From Spelaeicoccus albus (lineage in GTDB: Bacteria; Actinomycetota; Actinomycetes; Actinomycetales; Brevibacteriaceae), in NCBI RefSeq assembly GCF_013409065.1, contig NZ_JACBZP010000001.1:1736001-1800000 (forward strand): DNA of 64,000 bases, in the 5' to 3' direction. The notes under the pieces were generated by a model that ran no database searches, was not told the origin of the DNA, and was given only the letters and a program-made list of their open reading frames with translations. This document shows, piece after piece, positions 44,201 through 52,542 of the stretch. How positions within the stretch are numbered: the stretch's first letter is position 1; each line of letters starts with the position of its first letter. Position numbers and translations under genes: made by a program.

Positions 44201-44764
44201 TTAAAAGGGCAGAGGGCCGTGGTCCGTCGGCACGAGCAAGACGCCGACGACGCTGAGGCGGTCATTCACCGCGACGCGTCCGACAATTTCGCCGGCCTCG
44301 CATTCGAGAATCGTTTGCCCGATGACGACGCCGCCCAGAATCTCTTCGTCGACCTCGATCAGGGTCCCGTCGGGAAGCTCGGCACGGGTGTTGCGACATG
44401 CCTGCAGTGTTCCGACCTCGCTGAGGACCTTCTGCCACGTTTCGGACAGCAGCGAGGCGGGGAGCTCCTCGCGTGTGCGCGGTTCCATGAGCCCGTGCAC
44501 ACGCCGATAGTCGCCCTGTGACATCAGCTGCATCACCTGCTCGGTCACATCGATGACCGCGGCAACGGAGCGTCGGGCAATTTCGGCGCCGCTGACGGGA
44601 TCGATGGGTTTGCCGAACCGTTTAAACGCTGCCTGTCGAGTCATACCAAGTACCTTTCCGATTTCGGCCCATGTCTGTCCTTGATCGCGAGCTTCACCCA
44701 CGGCCTCGTTTAACCGGCGTCGGGCTGCCTCGACGGCTGCTTGTGCTTCGCGGATCGTGTTCAT
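44201..44764 (-). CDS. HTH protein with C-terminal DUF3887-like domain
   Basis: A 187-residue protein. A coiled start (REAQAAVEAARRRLNEAV) leads to a sigma-like HTH, QTWAEIGKVLGMTRQAAFKRFGKP, at about residues 28-52. After a linker comes a domain of about 100 residues (VMQLMSQGDYRRVHGLM, LPDGTLIEVDEEILG, VGVLLVPTD) resembling DUF3887-type or NTF2-like folds. It is probably a DNA-binding regulator of unknown ligand. Two near-identical palindromes begin 8 bases before its ATG and could be its own operators. The ATG is directly preceded by TTGCGGC, with no clear ribosome site. Confidence 0.75.
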   Translation of the reverse strand: MNTIREAQAAVEAARRRLNEAVGEARDQGQTWAEIGKVLGMTRQAAFKRFGKPIDPVSGAEIARRSVAAVIDVTEQVMQLMSQGDYRRVHGLMEPRTREELPASLLSETWQKVLSEVGTLQACRNTRAELPDGTLIEVDEEILGGVVIGQTILECEAGEIVGRVAVNDRLSVVGVLLVPTDHGPLPF

Positions 44765-44771
44765 GCCGCAA

Positions 44772-44811
44772 GTCAACCATTGGTTGACGCATCTGTCAAC
44801 CAATGGTTAAC
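44772..44811. promoter_or_regulatory. Two repeated palindromes, operators at the HTH/GNAT promoter
   Basis: GTCAACCA-T-TGGTTGAC (44772-44788) is a perfect 17-base palindrome and GTCAACCA-A-TGGTTAAC (44795-44811) a near-copy; their centres are 23 bases apart, about two helical turns. They fill most of the divergent promoter between the HTH gene and the GNAT gene. Confidence 0.7.
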
Positions 44812-44842
44812 AATCGCGGGTCCGGTATGCAAGGATGACCGA

Positions 44843-45385
44843 GTGGTTCCCGTCGAGCATGATCTTCATCCCGAAACCGCCGTACGCTTACGCCCCTTGG
44901 GGGTGGACGATGAGCACGCCGTGCGCACGGCGCAGTTATCGATGGCGCGAGAAGGCTTCGAGTTCGCCTTCGGCCTTACCGACGAGACCGACTGGCCGAG
45001 CTACGTCACCGAACTCTCACATCGTCAATTCGGCATCGATCTCCCACCGGGCTCGGTGCCGGCCAGCTTCCTGGCGGCAGTCAGTGATGGCGTGGTTGTC
45101 GGCCGCAGTTCAATCCGACACCGTCTCAATGACGAGCTCCGCATTGTCGGGGAACATGTCGGTTACTGTGTTTTGCCCCAATTTCGACGTCAAGGTTTTG
45201 CCACCGAGATCTGCCGGCAGTCAGTGATCATCGCTCGTGCGTTCGGCGTCGATGGCGTCCTTCTCACGTGCGATGCGGACAACGTCGCGTCAAAGACCGT
45301 GATTGAACGCTGCGGCGGCATTCTCGACAGCGACTGGCCGCTGACCGGCACGGCACCGTCCAAATACCGCTATTGGATCAAGTAG
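44843..45385 (+). CDS. GNAT-family N-acetyltransferase
   Basis: A 180-residue acetyltransferase: VRLRPLGVDDEHAVRTAQ at the start, VGYCVLPQFRRQGFATEICRQ with the acetyl-CoA loop QFRRQGFA, and a late LLTCDADNVASKTVIERCGG. The RimJ/GCN5 group with an unknown acceptor. The GTG at 44843 has AAGGATGA 7 bases upstream. It diverges from the HTH regulator across the double palindrome, which may therefore regulate it. The stop is part of a terminator hairpin before allB. Confidence 0.84.
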   Translation: MVPVEHDLHPETAVRLRPLGVDDEHAVRTAQLSMAREGFEFAFGLTDETDWPSYVTELSHRQFGIDLPPGSVPASFLAAVSDGVVVGRSSIRHRLNDELRIVGEHVGYCVLPQFRRQGFATEICRQSVIIARAFGVDGVLLTCDADNVASKTVIERCGGILDSDWPLTGTAPSKYRYWIK

Positions 45386-45413
45386 GCACCGGATTCGGTC
45401 CAAAACCGGTGCC
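45385..45413. terminator. Hairpin between GNAT and allantoinase genes
   Basis: GGCACCGG (45385-45392) pairs with CCGGTGCC (45406-45413), eight base pairs around a 13-base loop containing CCAAAA. It lies between convergent genes, beginning at the last base of the GNAT stop codon. Confidence 0.55.
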
Positions 45414-45434
45414 GGGGTAGCCAAATCCGGCTCG

Positions 45435-46790
45435 TTACCGGCGGAGCAGGGTGCCGGACGGCGTCCGGAAATCCACTTCCCGTCCCCGCACGAACGTGCG
45501 TTGCACAACGCCGCTGAGTTCGAGCCCGTCGTACGGTGTCACGGCGTTCTTGTGCAGAAGGGCCTCCGCATCGACTGTCAGGGTGTGGTCGTCGGCGAAC
45601 ACCGAGAAGTCGGCGTCGTAACCGACGGCGAGACGTCCCTTGCCCCGGACGCCCGCCACTCCCGCCGGGCCGCTGCCCATCCAGCCGGCCACCCGGGCCA
45701 AATCGAAGCCGCGACGCCTGGCCTCGGACCAGATCAGCGGCAAGCCCAGCTGTAGCGAGGACACCCCGCCCCAGGCAGTGCCGAAATCGCCGTCCGGGGG
45801 ATTCTTCAGTTCAACGGTGCTGGGCGAGTGGTCGGAGACTATCGAGTCGATCACGCCGTCGCCGAGTGCCTGCCACAGCGCCTCCCGGTTCGCCTGACCG
45901 CGGATCGGCGGACAGCATTTGTAGGCCGTCGCGCCGTCCGGGACCCGCTCGGCGTCCAGCGTCAAATAGTGCGGGCACGTCTCGACGGTGAGCTGCACGC
46001 CGTCCCGCTTGGCTCGAGCGATCTCGGGCAGCGCATCGGACGACGACAAGTGCAGAATGTGCGCGCGAGCACCGGTACGGCGGGCCGTCTCGATGACAGT
46101 GGCAATGGCACTGTCCTCGGCCTCGTGCGGGCGCGAGCCCAGGAACGACGCGTACTTGCGGCCGGACGGCGGCGGCGAACTTGCAATGACGCGGGCGTTC
46201 TCGGCGTGCACGATCACCATCGAGCCGATGCGAGCGATCTCGGCCATATCGCGTTCCAGCTCAGTGTCGCCGATCGGCGGGAATTCCGGAACTCCGGAAT
46301 CGATGAGGAAGCATTTGAAGCCGAACACGCCGGCGTCGTCGAGTTCGGCGAGACGCCGGGTATTTCCCGGAACCGCCCCGCCCCAGAACCCGACGTCGAC
46401 GAATACCTGATCGCGGGCGACGGCGCGCTTGGCGGCCAGCGCCGGCACGTCGACGGTTGGCGGGATCGAGTTGAGCGGCATGTCCACTATCGTCGTCACG
46501 CCGCCGGCCGCGGCCGCACGGGTCGCCGACGCGAAACCCTCCCACTCGGTGCGGCCCGGCTCGTTGACGTGCACGTGCGCATCGACAAGGCCCGGCATCA
46601 GGACGGCGTCGGCGCCGACCTCGACCGCGCGCCGGCCGGCCAGGCCCGCGCCGGCCGGCGCTATTACAGTGATCACCCCGTCATCGACCCCGACCTCGAG
46701 GGGCCGGACGCCGTCCGGACCGAGCACGCGCGGCCCGCGTGCCACGAGATCGTGGACGGCTCCGGATTCTTCGGGGGAGTCGCTTTGCAT
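45435..46790 (-). CDS. allB: Allantoinase
   Basis: A 451-residue cyclic amidohydrolase opening allantoin to allantoate. Metal ligands are visible: His72 and His74 (DAHVHVNEPG), carboxylated Lys159 (VFGFKCFLIDSG), the HAEN histidine, HILHLSS histidine and the aspartate of VSDHSPS. AAGGAG lies 6 bases before the ATG at 46790, which lies 14 bases after the gcl stop; a longer open frame continues upstream over gcl but has no family similarity. It is the last gene of the hyi-glxR-gcl-allB operon, joining ureide opening with glyoxylate use. Confidence 0.95.
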   Translation of the reverse strand: MQSDSPEESGAVHDLVARGPRVLGPDGVRPLEVGVDDGVITVIAPAGAGLAGRRAVEVGADAVLMPGLVDAHVHVNEPGRTEWEGFASATRAAAAGGVTTIVDMPLNSIPPTVDVPALAAKRAVARDQVFVDVGFWGGAVPGNTRRLAELDDAGVFGFKCFLIDSGVPEFPPIGDTELERDMAEIARIGSMVIVHAENARVIASSPPPSGRKYASFLGSRPHEAEDSAIATVIETARRTGARAHILHLSSSDALPEIARAKRDGVQLTVETCPHYLTLDAERVPDGATAYKCCPPIRGQANREALWQALGDGVIDSIVSDHSPSTVELKNPPDGDFGTAWGGVSSLQLGLPLIWSEARRRGFDLARVAGWMGSGPAGVAGVRGKGRLAVGYDADFSVFADDHTLTVDAEALLHKNAVTPYDGLELSGVVQRTFVRGREVDFRTPSGTLLRR

Positions 46791-46804
46791 GATCACTCCT
46801 TGCG

Positions 46805-48571
46805 CTACACGGTCAGCGGCGTCAGCGCCGTCGGCGCGTCGGCAGCCGTGCCGGCGAGTTCTTCGATCTCGTTGACGTTGTCCAGCTCGGTTCCCATCGA
46901 GATGTTCGTGATGCGTTCCAAGATGACCTCGACGATAACCGGCACCTCGAACTCGTGCGCCAGCGCGGTCGCTTTTTCCAGTGCCGCGGCCAGATCGGTG
47001 GGGTCCTTCACGCGCACGGCCTTGCAGCCGAGCCCCTCGGCAACCTTCACATGGTCGACACCGTAGCCGTCCACGTCCGGAGAGTTCACGTTCTCGAACG
47101 CGAGGGACACCTGATAATCCATGTCGAACGCGCGTTGCGACTGACGGATCAGCCCCAAATACGAGTTGTTCACGACCACGTGCACGTAGGGAAGCCGGAA
47201 CTGCGCGCCGACGGCCAGTTCCTCGATCATGAACTGGAAATCGTAATCGCCCGACAGTGCCACGACAGTTTCTTTCGGCTTGGCCCGGACGACGCCGAGA
47301 GCTGCCGGCACCGTCCAGCCGAGCGGCCCGGCCTGGCCGGCATTGATCCACTTGCGCGGGCCGAACACGTGCAGCATTTGCGCGCCGGCGATTTGCGACA
47401 AGCCGATGGTGGACACATAGGTCGTGTCCGGGCCGAATGCTCGATTCATTTCTTCGTACACGCGTTGCGGTTTGATCGGAACGGTGTCGAAATGTGTCTT
47501 CCGCTGCAGGGTGCCCTTGCGAGCAGCGCAGTCGCCGGCCCAGCCGGAATAGTCCGGCAGAGTCCGCTTGCGCGCAGCCGCGATGAGTTCGTCAAGTGCG
47601 GCGCCGGCGTCCGACGTAATGCCGAAGTCCGGTGCGAACACGCGGCCGATCTGCGTCGGCTCGATATCAATGTGCACAAAGGTGCGCCCGGCCCGGTACG
47701 TGTCGAGTCCGCCGGTGTGGCGATTGGCCCACCGGTTGCCGATGCCCAGAACGAAGTCCGAAGCCAGCATCGATTCGTTGCCGTACCGGTGTGCCGTTTG
47801 AATTCCCACCATTCCGGCATTGAGCGGATGATCATCGGCCAGCGCACCCCACCCCATCAGGGTCGGCACGACGGGCACGCCAAGCAGTTCGGCAAACTGG
47901 ACGAGCTTGTCGGAGGCGTCCGAATTGACGACGCCGCCGCCGGCCACGATGAGCGGTCGCTCGGCTGCCAGCAGCATGTCGAGCGTCTTCTCGGCCTGGG
48001 CGCGGGTTGCCCGCGGTTTCGCCGGCGTCAGCGGCGCATAGGCGTCGGGATCGAAGTCGATTTCGGCCATTTGGACGTCGAGCGGCAGATCGATCAGCAC
48101 GGGCCCGGGGCGGCCCGATCGCATCAGACCGAACGCCTTTTGCAGGGCGCCGGGCACCTGGGCCGGCTCCAGCACAGTCATCGCCATCTTCGTCACGGGG
48201 GTGGCGATGGACTGGATGTCGACGGCTTGGAAATCCTCTTTGTGCAGTTTGGCCACCGGGGCTTGGCCGGTGATGGCGAGGATCGGGATCGAATCTGCCC
48301 ATGCGGCGTACAAACCGGTGATCATATCGGTGCCCGCCGGCCCGGACGTTCCCAGGCACACCCCGATGTTGCCGGGGCCGCTGCGACTGTAGCCGTCGGC
48401 CATGTGCGCGGCGCCTTCAACGTGCCGGGCGAGCGTGTGCCGGAGGCCGCCGTGGGCCTTCATCGCTGCGTACAGGGGATTGATGGCGGCGCCGGGTAAG
48501 CCGAAAGTTTCGGTGGCACCTTCTTTTTCGAGGATCAGGACGGCAGCGTCAACGGTGCGCATCTTTGTCAT
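46805..48571 (-). CDS. gcl: Glyoxylate carboligase
   Basis: A 588-residue thiamine diphosphate enzyme joining two glyoxylates to tartronate semialdehyde with CO2 release. The diagnostic point is Val51 in [15 protein letters not shown], where nearly all ThDP enzymes have a catalytic glutamate; this Val is the mark of glyoxylate carboligase. The [16 protein letters not shown] and [12 protein letters not shown] blocks form the ThDP-binding region. AGGAG lies 6 bases before the ATG. Within the operon it stands after glxR, whose enzyme reduces its product. Confidence 0.96.
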   Translation of the reverse strand: MTKMRTVDAAVLILEKEGATETFGLPGAAINPLYAAMKAHGGLRHTLARHVEGAAHMADGYSRSGPGNIGVCLGTSGPAGTDMITGLYAAWADSIPILAITGQAPVAKLHKEDFQAVDIQSIATPVTKMAMTVLEPAQVPGALQKAFGLMRSGRPGPVLIDLPLDVQMAEIDFDPDAYAPLTPAKPRATRAQAEKTLDMLLAAERPLIVAGGGVVNSDASDKLVQFAELLGVPVVPTLMGWGALADDHPLNAGMVGIQTAHRYGNESMLASDFVLGIGNRWANRHTGGLDTYRAGRTFVHIDIEPTQIGRVFAPDFGITSDAGAALDELIAAARKRTLPDYSGWAGDCAARKGTLQRKTHFDTVPIKPQRVYEEMNRAFGPDTTYVSTIGLSQIAGAQMLHVFGPRKWINAGQAGPLGWTVPAALGVVRAKPKETVVALSGDYDFQFMIEELAVGAQFRLPYVHVVVNNSYLGLIRQSQRAFDMDYQVSLAFENVNSPDVDGYGVDHVKVAEGLGCKAVRVKDPTDLAAALEKATALAHEFEVPVIVEVILERITNISMGTELDNVNEIEELAGTAADAPTALTPLTV

Positions 48572-48595
48572 TGTCTTCTCCTATGCGTGAATGGA

Positions 48596-49474
48596 TTATT
48601 GGCGCCCGGACGTGCGTGCGACCTCGGTCAAGAGACCCGAGTGGTCGAGCCCGCCGTCTCCTTGAGCGACGATGTTGCCGACCAGCCCGGCGACCGTCGA
48701 TCCGAGAGGGATGGCGACGCCCGCCTCGCGGGCGGCGGCGTTGACGATACCGAGATCCTTGTGATGCAACTGCAAGCGGAAGCCCGGCTTGAAGTCGCGG
48801 TCAAGCATTTTTTGTCCCTTTTGGTCAAGCACTTTGGAGCCGGCCAGTCCTCCGCCGAGCACCTTCAGCCCGGCTTCGGTGTCGACGCCGTACGCCTCCA
48901 GGAACACGACCGCCTCGGCAAGTGCCTCGATATTGGCCGCAACGATCAGCTGGTTAGCCGCTTTCACCGTTTGGCCCGAGCCGGAGGGGCCGACGTGCAC
49001 GATTGTGGTGCCGACCGCGTCGAAGACCTCGCCGGCAGCGTCGAAGTCTTCCGGGGCGCCGCCGACCATCACCGACAGGGCGCCGTCGATGGCTCCGGCT
49101 TCGCCGCCCGATACCGGCGCGTCCAGTGGGCGAACGCCGGCGTCCCTGGCCCGTGCGGCGAGGTTCGTTGCCACATCGGGCCGGATGGTGGAGAAATCGA
49201 TCCACAATGCGCCGGCCCCGGCATGGGCTAAGGCGCCGTCGTCGCCCGTGACGACCGCCTCGACGTCGGGGGAGTCGGGCACCATCGTGACAATGACGTC
49301 GGCGCCGTCCACCGTTTCGGCGATGCTGCGGGCAGCCTTGCCGCCGGCAGCCTTGAACTTCTCGGTCTTTTCCGGCGAGCGGTTGTAGCCGGTCACGTCG
49401 TGCCCGGCGTTGGCGAGGTTGGTGGCCATCGGCAGGCCCATAATGCCCAGACCGATGAACGCGATGGATGTCAT
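48596..49474 (-). CDS. glxR: Tartronate semialdehyde reductase (2-hydroxy-3-oxopropionate reductase)
   Basis: A 292-residue beta-hydroxyacid dehydrogenase that reduces tartronate semialdehyde to D-glycerate with NAD(P)H. GLGIMGLPMATNLANAGHDV (residues 7-26) is the nucleotide loop, DAPVSGGEAGA the substrate loop and GQTVKAANQLIVAAN the helix with the catalytic lysine. Located between hyi and gcl in one operon, it takes the carboligase product to glycerate, which the glycerate kinase at the window end would phosphorylate. Confidence 0.95.
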   Translation of the reverse strand: MTSIAFIGLGIMGLPMATNLANAGHDVTGYNRSPEKTEKFKAAGGKAARSIAETVDGADVIVTMVPDSPDVEAVVTGDDGALAHAGAGALWIDFSTIRPDVATNLAARARDAGVRPLDAPVSGGEAGAIDGALSVMVGGAPEDFDAAGEVFDAVGTTIVHVGPSGSGQTVKAANQLIVAANIEALAEAVVFLEAYGVDTEAGLKVLGGGLAGSKVLDQKGQKMLDRDFKPGFRLQLHHKDLGIVNAAAREAGVAIPLGSTVAGLVGNIVAQGDGGLDHSGLLTEVARTSGRQ

Positions 49475-49505
49475 GGGAATGTCTCCTTCAGCTGTGGGTG
49501 AGGTG

Positions 49506-50318
49506 CTATCGGGCGCCGGAATGGCCGGCGACCGGGCAATCGGCGACCCAGGCGAACGCCTCGGCCTTTGGCGCTTTGTATTCCAGGCCGATGAAGCCTT
49601 CGTAACCGCCTCGATGGGCCTTCTCGACCCAGTCGTGCAAGGGCAGTGATCCGGTGCCGGGCGCCCCGCGACCGGGGTTGTCGGCGATCTGGATATGAGC
49701 GAACGCCGCAGCGTGGTTCGCGATTGCGGCTTCGACGTCGTCGCCGTTGACTGCCAGGTGGTAGAAATCGGCCAAGAGACCGATGTTCGCGGCGCCGGTG
49801 GAGCGTACGGTCTCGATCACGCTCAGGGCATCGGCCACGGTGGTGATCGGATAGGCGGGCGCTCCGCTGACGGGCTCGAGCAGCACTGTGCCGCCGATGG
49901 CAGCGATGGCCTTGCCGGCCAGGGAGAGGTTTTCGATCGCCAGGAGGTCCTGATCGGCGTCGGACGCATCGTCCGTGCGGTTGCCGTAGAGTGCGTTGAA
50001 ACCCGTGCAGCCGAGCTGACCGCCGATGCCGGCCACGACGTCCAGATTGTCGCGGAATTCCGTCGACCGGCTCGGAATCGAGACCAGGCCGCGCTCGCCG
50101 GCCGGCATGTCGCCGGCGTTGAAATTCAGGCCCGTCAGCTGCACTCCGGCATCGCGAACGGCCGACGTGAATTCGTCCACCTCACGGTCCGTCGGCACCG
50201 ACGAGGAAAACGGCCACCAGAATTCGACGTTGTCGAATCCGGCCGCCTTGGCAGCTGCCGGGCGCTGCAGCAAGGGCAACTCGGTCAGCAGGATTGAACA
50301 GTTCACCGTGTACGTCAT
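49506..50318 (-). CDS. hyi: Hydroxypyruvate isomerase
   Basis: A 270-residue TIM-barrel isomerase interconverting hydroxypyruvate and tartronate semialdehyde. AAAKAAGFDNVEFWWPF, VLLEPVSG and HIQIADNPGRGAPGTG are family blocks; metal-binding acidic residues are in IGLLADFYHL and EGFIGLEYKA. The ATG at 50318 has AAGGGAGATG directly upstream. It is the first gene of the operon hyi-glxR-gcl-allB, read from a strong promoter (TTGACA/TACGCT) with a predicted IclR site between -10 and start. Confidence 0.94.
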   Translation of the reverse strand: MTYTVNCSILLTELPLLQRPAAAKAAGFDNVEFWWPFSSSVPTDREVDEFTSAVRDAGVQLTGLNFNAGDMPAGERGLVSIPSRSTEFRDNLDVVAGIGGQLGCTGFNALYGNRTDDASDADQDLLAIENLSLAGKAIAAIGGTVLLEPVSGAPAYPITTVADALSVIETVRSTGAANIGLLADFYHLAVNGDDVEAAIANHAAAFAHIQIADNPGRGAPGTGSLPLHDWVEKAHRGGYEGFIGLEYKAPKAEAFAWVADCPVAGHSGAR

Positions 50319-50333
50319 CGCATCTCCCTTAAA

Positions 50334-50348
50334 TTTCGTAGAATGAAA
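50334..50348. promoter_or_regulatory. Predicted IclR operator, site C
   Basis: TTTCGTAGAATGAAA, an imperfect palindrome of the TTTC-N7-GAAA type, 15 bases before the hyi start codon and downstream of its promoter. A weaker half-match, TGTTGCGATATGAAA, lies at 50355-50369. Confidence 0.55.
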
Positions 50349-50369
50349 AAATAATGTTGCGATATGAAA

Positions 50370-50399
50370 AGCGTAGAGGGAGTGCAGTGATCGTGTCAA
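50370..50399 (-). promoter_or_regulatory. Promoter of the hyi-glxR-gcl-allB operon
   Basis: On the minus strand TTGACA (50399-50394) and TACGCT (50375-50370) are separated by 18 bases. TTGACA is a full -35 match and TACGCT fits TANNNT. The predicted transcript starts near 50363 and passes through the operator. Confidence 0.7.
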
Positions 50400-50401
50400 G
50401 C

Positions 50402-50445
50402 AAAAAACTCGCCGAGTGGTGGATGGCATCCATCCACCACTCGGC
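50402..50445 (-). terminator. Intrinsic terminator after allE
   Basis: GCCGAGTGGTGGATGG (50411-50426) and CCATCCACCACTCGGC (50430-50445) form a perfect 16-bp stem with a CAT loop; on the minus strand GAGTTTTTT follows. It ends the malic enzyme-aceB-DUF6986-allE transcript and separates it from the hyi promoter just downstream. Confidence 0.9.
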
Positions 50446-50464
50446 AACAGGGAGAGGAGGGGAA

Positions 50465-51286
50465 TTAGAGCGTCACATGGCGATTGACGTCCTTGTAGAG
50501 CAAGTACCGGAACTCGCCGGGGCCGCCGGCGTAACAGGCCTGCGGGCAAAAGGCGCGCAGCGAGAGGTAGTCACCCGCCTCGACCTCCACCCAGTCGTCG
50601 TTCAGCCGGTAAACGGCCTTACCCTCCAGTACGTACAGTCCGTGCTCCATCACGTGGGTCTCGGCGAACGGGATGACGGCGCCCGGCGAGAACGTCACAA
50701 CGTTGACGTGCATATCGAACGACAAATCGTCCGGCGCGAGCATTCGGGTGGTCCGCCAGGTTCCGTTCGTCTCCGGCATCGATGCGGGTTCGATCTCGCG
50801 CTCATTGCCGACCACCGCGTGCGGGGGGTGCCCGTCCAACGGCTCGTAGCGCTTGCGGATCCACTGGAACGTCGCCGCCCGATCGCCTGCCCGGATGGAC
50901 CAGTCGGTGCCGGGCGGCACGAACGCGAAACCGCCCGGTGCCAGGTCATGAGCAGCCCCGTCCAGTATCACGCTCACGGTGCCGGCGAGCACGAAAAGGA
51001 ACCCCTCGACCTCCGGCTGCGGCTCCGGATCGGTCGAACCGCCGCCGGGGCCCAGCTCGACGAGATACTGCGCGAAAGTGGTGGCGCCGCCGGAAACCGG
51101 GCGGTTCAAGATCCACGTACGCGCCGACGTCCAGCCCGGCAGGACGCTCGTGACGATATCGCGCAGGACGCCGCGCGGGATGACCGTGTAGCCTTGCGTC
51201 ACCACGGCCCGGGAGGTCAACAGCTCGGTCTGACCCGGTAGGCCCCCGGTCGGGCTGTAATACTGCGGGCCGGCGCCGTCGGTCAT
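50465..51286 (-). CDS. allE: (S)-ureidoglycine aminohydrolase
   Basis: A 273-residue bicupin manganese enzyme that releases ammonia from S-ureidoglycine to give S-ureidoglycolate. YYSPTGGLPGQTELLTSRAVVT at the N-terminus and FAETHVMEHGLYVLEGKAVYRLN in the second cupin, with its Glu/His metal ligands, are typical. The last gene of the malic enzyme-aceB-DUF6986-allE operon; its ATG overlaps the stop of the DUF6986 gene. The enzymes just before and after it in the pathway, allantoate amidohydrolase and ureidoglycolate lyase, are not in the window. Confidence 0.93.
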   Translation of the reverse strand: MTDGAGPQYYSPTGGLPGQTELLTSRAVVTQGYTVIPRGVLRDIVTSVLPGWTSARTWILNRPVSGGATTFAQYLVELGPGGGSTDPEPQPEVEGFLFVLAGTVSVILDGAAHDLAPGGFAFVPPGTDWSIRAGDRAATFQWIRKRYEPLDGHPPHAVVGNEREIEPASMPETNGTWRTTRMLAPDDLSFDMHVNVVTFSPGAVIPFAETHVMEHGLYVLEGKAVYRLNDDWVEVEAGDYLSLRAFCPQACYAGGPGEFRYLLYKDVNRHVTL

Positions 51287-52542
51287 GATTGTCCTTTCGT
51301 CGTTCCGATCCCGGACAGATCGCCTGCCGGAATGCCCACCTTATCGGCGATTTCGGCCTCGCCCACGGCGCCGCACGAGACGCCGCGGCGCAGGAAGTCC
51401 GCAAGCGCCTTGGCCGTTGCCGGCTCGTCGAGTACCGCGCCGGCCACTTGATGAATGTAATCGTGCAGCCTGCCGGCAGCCGCTTCGAATCCGGACCGGT
51501 AAAACCGGTAGGTGGCAAGATACCTGGTGAGAAGCTGTGCCGGGTGCATGTCCCAGCCCTGGTAGAAGCCCGCCGCCAATGACCGGCCGACAAGCCGACC
51601 GTGCAGCCGCCACGCTGCGGCGACGGCGTCCGGATCGCCTACCGGCAGCACATTGGACGACCCGTCGGACAGCCGGACGCCGGTACCGGCCGCGACCACT
51701 TGCATGATCTGCTTGGCGAAATCGGCGGCTGGATGGTCCATGGACTGGTGCCCGGCTGCAATCTGCAGCGAGGCGCTGTAGTCGTACGTGCCGTAGTGCA
51801 GGCCGCTGACCCTCCCGTTGCCGGCGTGCACGGCGCGAGCCAGCGGAACGGTGCCGTCGGCCCCGAGGATCAGCTGCGGCGTCTCGACCTGCACCTCGAA
51901 CCGGAGCCGGCCGTGGTCCAGGCCGTGTGCCGCTTCAAGGGCGGCGCAGACCGCGACCATCGCCTCGACCTGTGCGCCGGTACTGACTTTCGGAAGGGTC
52001 AACACGAGCCCGTCCGGCAGGCCCCCGGCGTCCATCAGTGCGGAAATGAACAGATCAAGAGTGCGAAGGCCACGCCGCCGGGTCGGCTCCTCGAAGCATT
52101 TGAACCGGATGCCGATGAAGGGCGGGGTCGTGCCGGCGCACACCGCTTCGGCCACCCCGGCGGCCGCTCTCTCGGCGTCATCGTCCTCGACGGCGTCACC
52201 CCGGTCCCCGTACCCGTCCTCGAAATCCAGCCGCAAATCCTCGATGGGTTCGGTTTCGAGCTTGCGCCGGACGGCGTCGGCAACGGCGTCCGGCGTCTCG
52301 ATGGCCGCCGCCCGGGAAACGCCGCCGATCCCGCCGTGACCGTCCGCGACGGCCAGCGCGTCCCGGCCCCACTCGGCGCAAAGTCCCGGGTGGAACTGAT
52401 CGGCCGGCACGTAGACCGTGTGCACGGGCTGACGCGATCCGCGCTCGCCCGGGTATGCGGTGCTCAGCAGTTCATCGGTGTCGGCCAACCGGGCATCGAT
52501 CTCTGCCGCGATCGAGTCGGTCAAAACCGTGTGTGCTCCCAT
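51283..52542 (-). CDS. DUF6986 HpcH/HpaI aldolase-like protein
   Basis: A 419-residue TIM-barrel protein related to citrate lyase beta subunit/HpcH-HpaI enzymes. DLRLDFEDGYGDRG and LTLPKVSTGAQVEAM correspond to metal- and substrate-binding strands, and RFEVQVETPQLILG has the conserved glutamate of the superfamily; HYGTYDYSASL follows. The DUF6986 group is regularly found with malate synthase and ureide genes but has no proven reaction. Here it lies exactly between aceB (0-base gap) and allE (ATGA overlap). It might cleave or form a beta-hydroxyacid with glyoxylate; this is inference. Confidence 0.85.
   Translation of the reverse strand: MGAHTVLTDSIAAEIDARLADTDELLSTAYPGERGSRQPVHTVYVPADQFHPGLCAEWGRDALAVADGHGGIGGVSRAAAIETPDAVADAVRRKLETEPIEDLRLDFEDGYGDRGDAVEDDDAERAAAGVAEAVCAGTTPPFIGIRFKCFEEPTRRRGLRTLDLFISALMDAGGLPDGLVLTLPKVSTGAQVEAMVAVCAALEAAHGLDHGRLRFEVQVETPQLILGADGTVPLARAVHAGNGRVSGLHYGTYDYSASLQIAAGHQSMDHPAADFAKQIMQVVAAGTGVRLSDGSSNVLPVGDPDAVAAAWRLHGRLVGRSLAAGFYQGWDMHPAQLLTRYLATYRFYRSGFEAAAGRLHDYIHQVAGAVLDEPATAKALADFLRRGVSCGAVGEAEIADKVGIPAGDLSGIGTTKGQS

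Noticed and set aside
45435-47351. A 638-codon version of allantoinase
   Set aside because: The extra N-terminal part lies antisense-frame over gcl, is Arg/Gly-rich without homology, and the ATG at 46790 has its own AAGGAG.
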